A stretch of 64,000 nucleotides of DNA from Prorocentrum cordatum (taxonomy: Eukaryota; Sar; Dinophyceae; Prorocentrales; Prorocentraceae), in the NCBI GenBank assembly GCA_963575745.1, contig CAUYUJ010017829.1:46001-110000 (forward strand), written 5' to 3'. The stretch's first letter is position 1. Each line of letters begins with the position of its first letter. Made by a program: the position numbers and the translations under genes. Under the pieces are notes generated by a model, which was not told the DNA's origin, made no database searches, and was given only the letters and a program-made list of their open reading frames with translations. Shown piece by piece: positions 14,082-23,851 of the stretch.

Positions 14082-14685
14082 CGTCTTATTCCCTACCTAG
14101 GCTCTGCCTAGAAGGGTTCTTACTCTCTTAGCTTAAAGGGGCCGGGCAGTGCAAAGCGCCCCGGGCGGTTCCCCCAGTCCCCTGGGAGCGGTTCCCCCCA
14201 GTCCCCTGGGAGCTTTAGCTTTAGCTTTAGCTTAGCTTTAGCTTAGCTTTAGCTTAGCTGTAGCTTAGCTGTAGCTTAGCGTTTCGCTTAGCTTTTCACT
14301 TCGCGTTTAGCTTAGCTGTAGCTTAGCTTTAGCTTAGCGTTTCGCTTAGCTTTTCACTTAGCGTTTAGCTTAGCTGTAGCTTAGCTTTAGCTTAGCTTTA
14401 GCTTAGCTTTAGCTTAGCTTTAGCTTAGCGTTAGCTTAGCTGTAGCTTAGTTTTAGCTTAGCTCTAGCTCTTCGTTAGCTCTTCTTTAGCTCAGCTTTAG
14501 CTTAGCTTTAGCTTAGCTTTAGCTTAGCGTTAGCTTAGCTTTAGCTTAGCTTTAGCTTAGCTGTGGCTTAGCTTTAGCTTAGCTTCAGCTTAGCTTTAGC
14601 TTAACTTTAGCTTATCGTTACTGTTACTACTAATGCCGCTTTCCTAGGGTTTCCAACTCCTAGGTAGGGTCGCACTGGGATAATT
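14082..14685 (+). mobile_element. TTTAGC-core element, copy 1
   Basis: Three-part structure. The left arm (14082-14212) begins CGTCTTATTCCCTACCTAGG and contains a tandem 23-bp GGTTCCCCCAGTCCCCTGGGAG pair. The core is an 11-bp TTTAGCTTAGC minisatellite with variants (about 14213-14615). The right arm is GTTACTGTTACTACTAATGC to CGCACTGGGATAATT. CCCTACCTAGG near the left end is repeated inverted near the right end. No coding sequence. Confidence 0.8.
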
Positions 14686-14950
14686 CATATTATTGATACT
14701 AAGACTAGTATTATTACTACTATCATTCTATTATTATTATGATTATGATTATTGGTATTACTACTATTCTTGATATTATTAGCATTGTTATATTATTCTT
14801 TTATGTTTAGTCTTATCATTAATATTACCACAATTATTTTTATGATCATCATTATCACTAATATTACGACTACTAGGACTACTACTACTCCATGTTTTTA
14901 GTATTGATGTTGTTATTCGTCGTATTCTTGTTTGGTCTATGTTTCGTATA
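14686..14950. other. AT-rich spacer between TTTAGC elements
   Basis: Strongly AT-rich ATTATT/ACTACT sequence with no open frame of interest. A similar AT-rich stretch follows copy 2 (15568-15655), so it may belong to the repeating unit, giving a period of about 869 bp. Confidence 0.6.
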
Positions 14951-15567
14951 CGTCTTATTCCCTACCTAGGCTCTGCCTAGAAGGGTTCTTACTCTCTTAG
15001 CTTAAAGGGGCCGGGCAGTGCAAAGCGCCCCGGGCGGTTCCCCCAGTCCCCTGGGAGCGGTTCCCCCCAGTCCCCTGGGAGCTTTAGCTTTAGCTTTAGC
15101 TTTAGCTTAGCTTAGCTTAGCTGTAGCTTAGCTTTAACTTAGCGTTTCGCTTAGCGTTTCGCTTAGCTTTTCGCTTAGCGTTAGCTTAGCTTTAGCTTAG
15201 CTTTAGCTTAGCTTTAGCTTAGCTGTAGCTTAGCTGTAGCTTAGCTGTAGCTTAGCTTTAGCTTAGCTTCAGCTTAGCTTTAGCTTAGCTTTAGCTTAGC
15301 CTTAGCTTAGCCTTAGCTTAGCTTTAGCTTAGCTTTAGCTTAGCTTCAGCGTCGCTTTAGCTTAGATTTAGCTTAGCTTTAGCTTAGCTTTAGCTTAGCT
15401 TTAGCTTAGCTTTAGCTTAGCTTTAGCTTAGCTGTGGCTTAGCTTCAGCTTAGCTTTAGCTTAGCTGTGGCTCAGCTTTAGCTTAGCTTTAGCTTTGCGT
15501 TACTGTTACTACTAATGCTGCTTTCCTAGGGGTTCCAACTCCTAGGTAGGGTCGCACTGGGATAATT
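14951..15567 (+). mobile_element. TTTAGC-core element, copy 2
   Basis: Same left arm, core and right arm as copy 1. The arms are nearly identical to copy 1, while the TTTAGCTTAGC core differs in length and order of variants. Confidence 0.8.
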
Positions 15568-15854
15568 ATGATTCGTTTTATTCGGATTCTTAGTTTTCGT
15601 ATCATTATTGTTTTTGTTACTATTTTTATGAGTCCTCTTATTCGTCGTCTTCTTCTTCTACAGGAGGCGCCGGCTGCTGCGCCGCGCGCGCGCGGCGCGG
15701 CCGAGCGGCGGGCGCAGACGTCCCCCTCGGGGCAGGCGGCCGCGCTGCGTGGCGGCGCGTGGGGCGGCGGCGGGGGCGCCTGGGGCGGCTCCTGGAGGCA
15801 GCTCGGCGGCGCGGGGATGCCGTGGGGCAGCAGCCCCGCCTTCCCAGGCGCGAT

Positions 15855-16030
15855 CCTCCTCCTCCTCCTCCTCCTCCTCCTCCTCCTCCTCCTCCCTCCT
15901 CCTCCTCCTCCTCCCTCCTCACTCCGATCCCTCCTCCTCCTCCTCCTCCTCATCCTTCTCTTCCTCCTCATCCTCCTCCGCCTCCTCATCCTCCTCCGCC
16001 TCCTCCTCCTCCTCCTTCTCCCCCTCCCCT
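15855..16030. repeat. (TCC)n microsatellite
   Basis: TCC array with CAT and CGC interruptions; the preceding 15660-15855 is GC-rich with no recognisable gene. Confidence 0.9.
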
Positions 16031-16259
16031 CCCTCTCGACTGCAGTGGGAGCGCGCATCAAGAAGCCATACGATTTTCGTCAGGGTAGTTTCCCCGGGTT
16101 TCTTCGCTCTCCGCGCGCTGCGCGGTGGCTTCCCGCGGCCGGCAAAGAAGCCGCTGCGTTCAGGGTGCTCCGAGTTTCCCGTCAGGTGCACTTCTCGCGC
16201 GGGCTTTCAGGGTTCGGTTTCCTGCGAGGGTATCTTGCGGCCTCGCCCGCACTGTACTG

Positions 16260-16429
16260 TACACGTAAGAGTGACCCTTCGCCGGAGTGACCTTTGGTGC
16301 GGGGTCCTTCGATCGCCGAATGCGTTGCGATGGCAGCGTCTTGCGCGCTTGTGGTTGGCCCCCCCCCTGCGGTCCCCCAGAGGCCGCGCACCAAAGGCCA
16401 CTCTTGCCCCGGGGTCACTCCTGCGTGTA
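16260..16429. mobile_element. GAGTGACC inverted-repeat element, copy 1 (170 bp)
   Basis: Left end TACACGTAAGAGTGACCCTT; the right end reads, on the other strand, TACACGCAGGAGTGACCCCG. The arms stay similar for about 43 bp to CCTTTGGTGCG. The middle carries CGATCGCCGAATGCG and a poly-C run. The ends suggest TA at the target. No coding capacity: a MITE-like element, the most complete of four copies. Confidence 0.75.
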
Positions 16430-16715
16430 GCCGATCCCTCCTCCAGCCACACGTCTCGCCACACCTCGCGAGGCGGCACTGAAGCCGCGAGCTTGCCCCC
16501 GCCCTCCAAAGTCGAGGCCGGCGCCTCGAGGTGCGCTGGCGGGGAGGCGTCCCGCCAAGAGCCCAGCACGCCCGTGAACTTTGAAGGGGCCACGCAACAA
16601 ATAGTACCCCATACGCATCTCAACTGTGGAGGGGCCGCTCAACGGTGACGCACCGTCACAAGCCACCCGGCGGCGTCGCGTTACTTGCGACGAGACTTGT
16701 GGGAGTCCCCTTCCC
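16430..16715. other. No gene recognised
   Basis: GC-rich mixed sequence between the MITE-like copy and the TCC array; plus-strand frames are open but show no family motif. Confidence 0.4.
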
Positions 16716-16719
16716 TAAT

Positions 16720-16852
16720 TACCTCCCTCCCTCCTTCCCCCCATTCCTCCTCCCCCTCCCCCTCCTGCTCCTCCCTCCTCCCCCCTTCCTCCTCCCCCTC
16801 CTCCCCCCGTCCTCCTCCTCCTCCTCCCCCTCCCCCTTTCCTCCTCCTCCTT
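16720..16852. repeat. (TCC)n microsatellite
   Basis: Impure TCC/CCT array directly upstream of the first recognisable LINE B sequence. Confidence 0.85.
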
Positions 16853-17029
16853 CGAGACCACTGCGTCTGCTGTTGCCGCCTCAGTGAATCCTAGTTCTTC
16901 AGCGGACCTGTGCGCTCAGGTTCTGGCGGCCGCCCAGGCCGCTGACCCGAAGTATGCCGCTCGAGGTCGTAGGGGTTGGGCTGCTTGGCTTCACTGCGAG
17001 GTGGACTCGGGTGCCTGTCGGGTGCACAT

Positions 17030-17208
17030 CTTAGTTGCCTCGATACGCACGTTTTGAAACGCAACACGTCCCGTATTCAAGACGTCTGTGTCAATGCGTT
17101 GCGTGTTGGCTCCACGTATTGGACAACGTTTTGGCGAGTGTATCGCGTACGTGTTGAGTTTCGTGTCGATACGGCACGTGTTGCGTGTTGCGTATCGGGG
17201 CAGCTAAG
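17030..17208. mobile_element. 179-bp inverted-repeat insertion with 8-bp target duplication
   Basis: Ends are CTTAGTTGCCTCGATACGCA and, inverted, CTTAGCTGCCCCGATACGCA (18 of 20 match). GTGCACAT flanks it on both sides (17022-17029 and 17209-17216). Removing the insert plus one duplication returns the LINE B pre-RT frame. The 8-bp duplication fits hAT-like elements. No coding sequence, so a MITE. Confidence 0.85.
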
Positions 17209-17888
17209 GTGCACATGCTTCTGAGGGACCCCACCCCCTGGGCCCCTAGTAGCACTCTCTCGGCGGACGGCTGTATCGTCTCGGGCCTCCTTTCTTTGCT
17301 CAAGGCCGAGGGCTCGAAGTTTGCCTAGATTTGGGGTCCTGGTCCCGGGGGCTCTTTTTTTTTCTGGGGCAATCTTGGAACCTCCTCCTCGCCTGCAAGC
17401 TCAGGAGATTAGGAAGATGCCTTGCTCGTGCAAGGAGTCCTCTGCGGTGTCTGTGGACGGCTTCCACTGTCGTCACTTCTCATTGCTCACTTGACTCTCT
17501 TGTCTTGCTGGGATGTTCCAAGTGATCGAAGCTCTCGGAGTTCTTCCTCCTCAGATCTCCGTGGTCCTTCTCGCTCTGCTCCCGAAGCCGACTGGTGGCT
17601 ACAGGCCGATCGGGGTGTTCTGCCCCTGGCCCTGGTTCAGACTATGGGGCCGCCTTCGGCGCTTCATGGCTGTGAACTGGGAGGTGGAAGATCCCCGACG
17701 GTACTGGGCTGCTGGTCCGTTTCGTGGAGCAGCGAACGTTGTGTAGAGGCAAGCGGTTAAGGCTGAGCGCAGAGTCGCTCGAGGCCAGACCAGCTGCAGC
17801 ACTTTCTTTGACCTTGCCAAGTTTACGAGCACATCTCATTAGCTGAATTAGAGTTCAGGTGTCGCAGGCAGAACTTCCCTCGGATCAT

Positions 17889-17945
17889 GGCACGCGTGTG
17901 TGTGTGTGTGTGAGTGAGTGAGTGAGTGAGTGAGTGTGTGTGTTT
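17889..17945. repeat. (TG)n and GTGA microsatellite
   Basis: TG run followed by GAGT repeats and a second TG run. It lies between RT motifs A and B of LINE B and breaks the frame. Confidence 0.9.
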
Positions 17946-18523
17946 GGTTGCGTATAAGTGCGGTTGTTTCTTGAGCCTCGGAGGCTGGCTAGAAGGTCCC
18001 CACTTCTGCCTGAATGGAGTCATCGCTGGCTGCTCGATGGCCACCACGCTGCTTAGGGTGCTCTGCCTTGGCGGGCACGACGGCTTGTGTGTGACACTCT
18101 CCCCGCGTATGGACCTCGACGTGAACATCGACGAGCAAGGGTTGTCGTCGACGGGGCCTGCCGCTAAAGTGATTAGTGGCATCGTTGAAGGAGCTAAAGG
18201 CTTGGATCATGTTGTCAGGAGTTCCGTTGGATGCCGTTTCGCTTTAGATAAAAAAACGGCCCTCGGTTGCACATCCAAGCATGTGGGGATTGAGGTTTCC
18301 CGGGCGCTGGAGCCTCTCAGCGGCACGCTCAGCTCCCGTGCGGTCAGCTTAGGTGTGGATTGTACTGCTGGACGTTCAGTCCGTGCTGGCCGTTCGGCCA
18401 AGGTGAAGCGCCGATCGGCGAAGTCGGCGCGTGCTGCCCGCAGACTGGTCAGACAGTCTAAGGTCGTTCGTCAAAAGAGTCGCCATCTTGAAGGTCTATT
18501 CTGCGGGCCCCCTGGGGCCTCAT

Positions 18524-18739
18524 ATCTGCACGAACGACATGGGTACAGAAAGAATGGGCACAATACCCAATTGCAGTTCCTGTTCATTTTGAACAGGATT
18601 CGCTGTCCGTGCCGCCGCGGCTTGTGTCCATTTGAAACAGAAGGCCGCCTGCCCAACAGCGGCCGCTGTCGGTTTGGGACAACGTTTGTTGTTGGGCATT
18701 GTGCCAATTTTTGTCCGTACCCATTTCGGGCGTCCAGAT
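18524..18739. mobile_element. 216-bp inverted-repeat insertion with CAT duplication
   Basis: The outer ends read ATCTGCACGAACGACATGGG and, inverted, ATCTGGACGCCCGAAATGGG. Similarity continues inward to GGGCACAATACCCAA. CAT flanks both sides (18521-18523 and 18740-18742). Insert plus duplication is 219 bp, so the LINE B frame runs through it without shifting. A 3-bp duplication fits PIF/Harbinger-like or CACTA-like elements. No coding sequence of its own. Confidence 0.8.
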
Positions 18740-18905
18740 CATACGGGGTGGAGATAGCGGGGCTCAGCGACTGCGACCTTGGACTTCTGCGTCGGCGGGT
18801 GCTTTCGGTCGTGCGACCGTTCAGTCAACTTGGGTCTCTCACTACACGCCGGTCGTTGAAAGTAGGTATTTCTGGATTTCCAGATCTCAATCTACTTCAA
18901 GCGCC

Positions 18906-19729
18906 TTCCTACTTCAAGAATCGGCATGCTTTTGCAGTGTTTTGTTGTTCTCTGAGTGTTGGCCTGGGCCCAATCCACTTTTATCCGCCTTCCCACTTCA
19001 CGTTTCTACCCACTTCTTCCGACCGACGTGTACTGTCGCCATCCTGGGCGGCGGGCCCCGCCTGGAGGACGGCCACGGCGCCCAGCACCAGGCGGAGTAG
19101 GGCGCTCTGGAGTTGCCAGGCCGGTGCCCAACGGTGGGCTCCCGATCTGCCCGCGCTGCGCAGGGCCCGGCAGGCTGCGTTCTCGGGCTCCAGCTGCTCG
19201 GGGGCGGAAAAGAGGGGGGTGATGACTAGGGGGGGGTGGATATCATGGCGGGGGGCATGATATTTCCCCAGATTTCATGGCGCCTCTTCTTATTTCATTA
19301 TGTCCCTGGCCCCCCCGTTGGGCCGCGCACATGCCGCTGGTCATGATTTGCACCCCCCCCTCTTGGACACCCCCCTCTTTGCCGCTCCCGAGCTGCTCGT
19401 GGCGCCGTGCAGCTGGGCCCCGTCTCGGCTGTGCGTGTGTCGTTGGCGAGGATCGGATCGGCGAGTCGGAGCCCACGGAGCGCGCGCAGAGCGACCGCGG
19501 GGGGTGCGGCGGCGCCCGTCGGACGACGACGCCGACGCCGACGACGGATGGAGACGACTACGACGACGACGACGCCGCCGCCGACGCGGCCGCCGCCGAC
19601 GACGACGACGACGACGACCACGACCACGACGACGACGACGACGACAACGACGACGACGACGACGACAATGACGGCGATGATCTTACACAGCGATGTTGGG
19701 CAGTTGATCCCCTTGGGTTTGTTGTCTCC
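18906..19729. other. Inserted or unalignable segment within LINE B, with GAC array
   Basis: Between the RT thumb and the region before the knuckle there is about 800 bp without recognisable retroelement motifs. It includes a GAC/GAT array (about 19527-19680) and C-rich runs. It probably combines insertions and microsatellite growth inside the element. Confidence 0.5.
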
Positions 19730-21180
19730 CGCGCTTGTTCAGGCTCTCGTTCGGGAAGGGTGCCCGAGGATATGCTCGAAAGGGGGTCTGGGGAAGCGCG
19801 CGGGATCCGCCCTTGGATTTGCGATGACATAGTCAAAGAAAGAGTGCATCTCTACTCGGTCCAAGCGGTACACCCCCCTTCAAAAAGCTAGAATTCGGGC
19901 TTTCGCCACGGAAGCCTTTTTCTCGGGGGATCGTGCTGCTAGTTGTGGCTACTGCGTGTCTCTTGACTGCCCATTCTGTGGGCAACGCGACACGATCTTC
20001 CACAGGCTGTGGGAATGTCCTCACCCACCTGTCGTGGCCGATCGCCTTGAGACGGCCAGCCCCAAATTGAGTGATGCTGCCCTGTCAGCTAAGGCGTCTG
20101 AAGATCAAGACGCTGTATTTGTATTCGTTTCTGGAGCCGTTCGGCATCCCGCCGACACCTTCCCGAAGCCTCTCAGCGAGTCCGACGATCGTCCTGTCCA
20201 TTTGTGGCACATAGAAGACACCGAGTCTCCGGATGATACACCTTTAGGTGTAGGTGTTTGGGGTGACCTGTTCGTTGACGGATCTTGATCTAGGCATGCC
20301 GTCCGAGAATTATCTAGGGTTGCTTGCTCGGTCTGTATGGTGAGCCCCTCGAGTGAGCTTCTGGCTGAGCTTAGGGCCCCAGTCTGGGGCCCTCATCCCC
20401 AGACCCCTCAGGGCGCTGAGTTTTCGGCCTGCACTTGGCCCAATGTGATTTCAAGGAGCCCTGATCTGCCTCATGCTTTTTCGGATTGTAGTAACGCGGT
20501 TAAGACCGCTGAGTGTTCCAACGTTGAACAGTTTTCCTCTAAACGTGTGTATGCGGGGGCCTTCCTTTAATGCCATGCCCAGCAGCAGGGCATTGCTAGG
20601 TGTAGCAAGGTAGCGGCTCATTTTCATGTTGACGAGCCTGGGGTCGATTCTCGGGAGCGGTGGCTGAGCATCCGAAATGATCATGTCGACGTCGGCGCCC
20701 AGCTTGCTGTGCACCTCCACCCTCAGCCTCGCGATTTGCTTGATGATGCCGATGAGCTTTTGAAACGGGCCAGAGCCACATTGAAAGTGGCTGCCTCCGT
20801 TCTCTTTCACTGGCCTCCTGTCGATCTCACTATTGCCGAGCGTATTTACAAGCCAGCCAGTGACTCGCCTTCGGTTGGGCATCAATGGCGACAATGGGCT
20901 GGCGTCTGGCGGTGCGAAGTGTGCTTGAGGGGGTCTAGTGGGACCTCATTGCCTCGTTCTGGTCGTCGTCCTAGGGGTTCTAAGCTGCACGCCTCTGCTT
21001 TGGACGCCCTTGGCCACAAGACCATAGCGTTTGATTGCAGTGACAACTCGGTGCTTTTCATTTGCATTCGTTGCCAATGTCACTCCACAGGGGCCTTGGT
21101 CAGAGGCCTCGGGGCCAAGTGCTTTCATCATCCCAGTCGTGCTGCCCGCTATGGTGCGGGGGGCCCTTTGTAAAGGCAGG
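19730..21180 (+). pseudogene. LINE B: zinc knuckle, RNase H and Cys-rich tail (decayed)
   Basis: The knuckle CPFCGQRDTIFHRLWECPH (first Cys codon at 19968) is intact. RNase H starts at GDLFVDGS (catalytic Asp codon at 20277) but meets a TGA at once. In other frames it continues with PVWGPHPQTPQGAEFSACTW, carrying the Glu. FSDCSNAV (about 20480) carries the next Asp, and SIRNDHVDVGAQLAVHLHPQP (about 20668-20730) the terminal Asp. The tail has WRCEVC (about 20910) and, further on, LFICIRCQCHSTGALVRGLGA, the CxxC...C pattern seen at the end of LINE C ORF2. All four RNase H acidic positions can be traced, but stops and frameshifts make it a pseudogene. Confidence 0.8.
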
Positions 21181-21855
21181 CACCCCCACTTAGCAGGCAA
21201 AGTCATAATGTCTCTGTCGATACCTGCTCATGTATGTAATGCTTTACTACTTCTGTGCCTGGCACGCCTGGAAGTGGGTCAGCGGCTTCGAGTAGTGTGT
21301 GCCCTCTTGTGTTTCCCCCTGGGAGTTCAGCAGCTTGCTCCTGTTTCGGCCTCCCTGCGGGAGGTCGAAGATGATGCCTCTGTTAACTCCCGCTATCGGT
21401 GCGCGGAGGCAGAGCGATTGAGACTAGTTATTGAGTGTCGGTGATGCTTGCTGGCTCGATCTGGGGCGTGTTACAGCTTTACCGTGTAGGCCGTTCTTTT
21501 CACAGCTTGTATCGCTTCATCTCAGCCGTTGGGCACGGGCGCAAGGATGAGGCCTCCCTTGGGTTAACGGTTGCCTTTCGTGCGTCTTGTTCTGTCTGTG
21601 CCGTGTGCAACTTGCGTCCTGCACAGCTTCTCTCGTTGTTCACGTTTTCTGGGTCTCTGCAGCGGGACCCCCTCATGGGGCCCTCCCAATGCACCCACGC
21701 GGTCCCTCAGGGAGCTCGCCTGTAGGTCGCTTGCCGTGTTCTGCTGGTGCGCTGTCCTGTCTTTTTCTCTGCTGCACTTGCCTCCTTTGCAGCATGATGT
21801 TTCGCCTTTTTCTGTGGAGCTCGGCATTGTGGAGGCGTGGGCGTGGAGCTCAACA
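21181..21855. other. No gene recognised; 3' flank of LINE B
   Basis: Mixed-composition sequence with moderately long open frames on both strands, none with a recognisable motif. It may include the 3' untranslated end of LINE B. Confidence 0.4.
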
Positions 21856-21859
21856 AACT

Positions 21860-22155
21860 TCTCCTCCTCCTTCTCCTCCTTTTCCCTCTCCTCCTCCTCC
21901 TCCTCCTCCTGCTCCTCCTCCTACTCCTCCTTCTCCTCCCCCTACCCCTCCCTCTCCTCCTCCTCCTCCTCCTCCTCCTCCTCCTCCTCCTCCTCATCCT
22001 CCTCCTCCTCCTCCTCCTCCTGCTCCTCCTCCTCCTCCTCCTTCCCCTACCCCTCCCCTTCCTCCTCCTCCTCCTCCTCCTCCTCCTCTTCCTCCTCCTC
22101 CTCCTCCTCCTCCTCCTACTCCTCCTCTTCCTCCTCGTCCTCCTCCTCCTTCCCC
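21860..22155. repeat. (TCC)n microsatellite
   Basis: About 300 bp of TCC with CCC, TTC and TAC interruptions. Confidence 0.92.
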
Positions 22156-22700
22156 CCCGAGAGTCCCAGACTCCCGACGTCGTGACTCTGTCACACCCCT
22201 GGAGGTCTCGACCCATTCGCCGGGACCCGCTTTTCATCCTGAGTCGTTTCCTTGACGGTCCCGGGACCCGTTGGACGTTTTTTTTAGTTGCATCTTCGGG
22301 GGACTTCGCCTGTCTCCAAAATTGGTGTTTGTTTTTCTTGTGCCCGACGCGGGCTCGATCCGGACTCGACGCGGATTTGACGTAGATTCGACGCGGATTC
22401 GATACGGATTCGACACGGATCCGACGAGGCCAACATGGATTCGACACGGATTCGACGCGGATAAGGCCGCGACGGGACAGACAAGGTCCCCCGAGGATGC
22501 AACATAACCGACTCAGGCGCAATGGCACACCGGCACACCTATTTGACTTGGGTGAGCGGTGATCGCAGCAGGAGGCAGCGACAAGAGGAAAAGAAACGAG
22601 AGCTCAGCCCACGAGGGCACACAGGGTATCACGCGCTCACCCAATCGGGGGCTGGGGGGTGGAGGTGACAAGGATCTGCAATCCTCCTCTTCTCCTCCTC
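22156..22700. repeat. Mixed sequence with a 12-bp TTCGACRCGGAT minisatellite
   Basis: About 22355-22465 holds degenerate 12-bp units, TTCGACGCGGAT and variants (TTCGACACGGAT, TTCGATACGGAT). On the minus strand they read as RIRVES/RIESAS-like repeats. The flanks (22156-22354 and 22466-22700) show no gene. Confidence 0.6.
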
Positions 22701-22810
22701 CTCCGACGACGACGACTACCTACGACGATGACGACGACAATATACGACGACGACGACGACCCACGACGACGACCTTCGACGACGACCTTCGACGACGACG
22801 ACGATAAACG

Positions 22811-22882
<72 letters not shown>

Positions 22883-23055
22883 TCCTCCTCCTTCTCCTCC
22901 TCTTCCTCCTCCTCCTCCTCCTCCTCCTCCTCCTCCTCCTCCTCCTCCTCCTCCTCCTCGCCCTCCTCCTCCTCCTCCTCCTCCTCCTCCTCCTCCTCCT
23001 CCTCCTCCTCCTCCTCCTCCTCCTCCTCCTCCTCCTCCTCCTCCTCCTCCTCCCC
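22701..23055. repeat. GAC, CCACGA and TCC compound arrays
   Basis: GAC triplets (22701-22810), a CCACGA hexamer run (about 22811-22880) and TCC (22881-23053) follow one another. Confidence 0.9.
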
Positions 23056-23333
23056 CGACGACGGCGTCGCCGACGACGTCGCCGACGACCTGCGGCCTAC
23101 GACCCCCGACGCCGCCGGCGACCTCCCAAGGCGCCGTGGCGGTCGCGGCCGGCAGCCCGGGCGGCCCCCGCGGGCCGCCCTCGCCGGGCGAGGGCTCCCC
23201 GGGCTCCCCGCCGGCGGCCCCGCGGGGCGCCCGGCGCTCCCAGGGCCTCGCGGCGCCGCAGGGGGCCGCGGGCGCGGCCGACGCCCGGGGCGGCCGCGAG
23301 CGGGGCGCGGGGCGCGGGCCAGGAGCCCAGGAG
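23056..23333. other. GC-rich stretch, no gene recognised
   Basis: Very GC-rich; open on several frames but only Arg/Pro/Gly/Ala-rich translations. Confidence 0.4.
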
Positions 23334-23372
23334 GGGCAGACACACACAGACACAAGGAATCGTCGACTCCCA

Positions 23373-23412
<40 letters not shown>

Positions 23413-23455
23413 AAGGTATGGCGAGTGGGGGGGAAGACAAACGCCCAGAAAATAG
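23334..23455. repeat. Dispersed repeat with (TA)n, copy 1
   Basis: Contains GGGGCAGACACACACAGACAC, AATCGTCGA, a TA dinucleotide run (23374-23410) and GTGGGGGGGAAGACAAA followed by CGCCCAGAAA. The same words in the same order recur at 61285-61385, there without the long TA run. Confidence 0.7.
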
Positions 23456-23798
23456 GGGGAAACGCCTCGACCTTTCGGTCCCGACGCACCCCGGGAGACG
23501 TCGGGGGAGCAGCGGCGGCGGCGCCCCGGCCCCCCCCCCCCGAGGAGGGCGCGTGCCCCGGCCGTGGGCCCACGAGCGGCCCGGCCAGGGCCGGTGAGGC
23601 GCCGAGGTGGCCACCATGGAGTTCCACCGAGGAGGGGCTGGGTGGCCGCCGGCGGGGTGATGCCTGCTGGTGGGAGCGCGCGAAGGGAGGGGGGGGGGGG
23701 GGCCAAAACGACGCGCAGATCGGGACAAAAAATCGGATCGGGATAGCTCGAAGTCTCTGAGAAGCGGCGGGTTTGGAGGATGTATTGGGCGCCGCGGC

Positions 23799-23851
23799 CG
23801 CTCCAGAGCGTTCCGGAACGCTCTGAGAGCGCTCCGGAACGCTCTGGAGCG
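23799..23851. repeat. Long imperfect palindrome (CTCCAGAGCGTTCCGGA)
   Basis: The 53-bp segment is almost its own reverse complement (CGCTCCAGAGCGTTCCGGAA... to ...TTCCGGAGCG inverted). A shorter relative is at 44845-44895, next to a shared GATAAATC word in the opposite orientation. It would form a strong hairpin. Sequence from 23456 to 23798 shows no gene. Confidence 0.7.

Larger units (their letters stand above)
16880..18905 (+). pseudogene. LINE B: reverse transcriptase (decayed, twice interrupted)
   Basis: Plus-strand RT remnant. The pre-RT segment reads GRRGWAAWLHCEVDSGACRVH (16950-17029). After a 179-bp insertion it continues MLLRDPTPWAPSSTL. RT proper shows VLLALLPKPTGGYRPIGVF (about 17567-17624), then RYWAAGPFRGA. 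Motif A is decayed (TFFDLAKF, about 17802-17828). A TG microsatellite follows. Motif B is GVIAGCSMATTLLR (about 18018-18060). Motif C is VNIDE (about 18121-18138), so the second catalytic Asp is Glu. FALDKKTALGCTSKH and SLGVDCTAGRS follow. A second inverted-repeat insertion splits GAS from YGVEIAGLSDCDLGLLRRRV. In-frame stops and frameshifts confirm decay. No EEP was recognised upstream. Confidence 0.82.

Noticed and set aside
14213-15500. TTTAGCTTAGC array as telomeric DNA
   Set aside because: The expected telomere repeat of this group is TTTAGGG; here the repeat is bounded by conserved arms and occurs internally in three copies.
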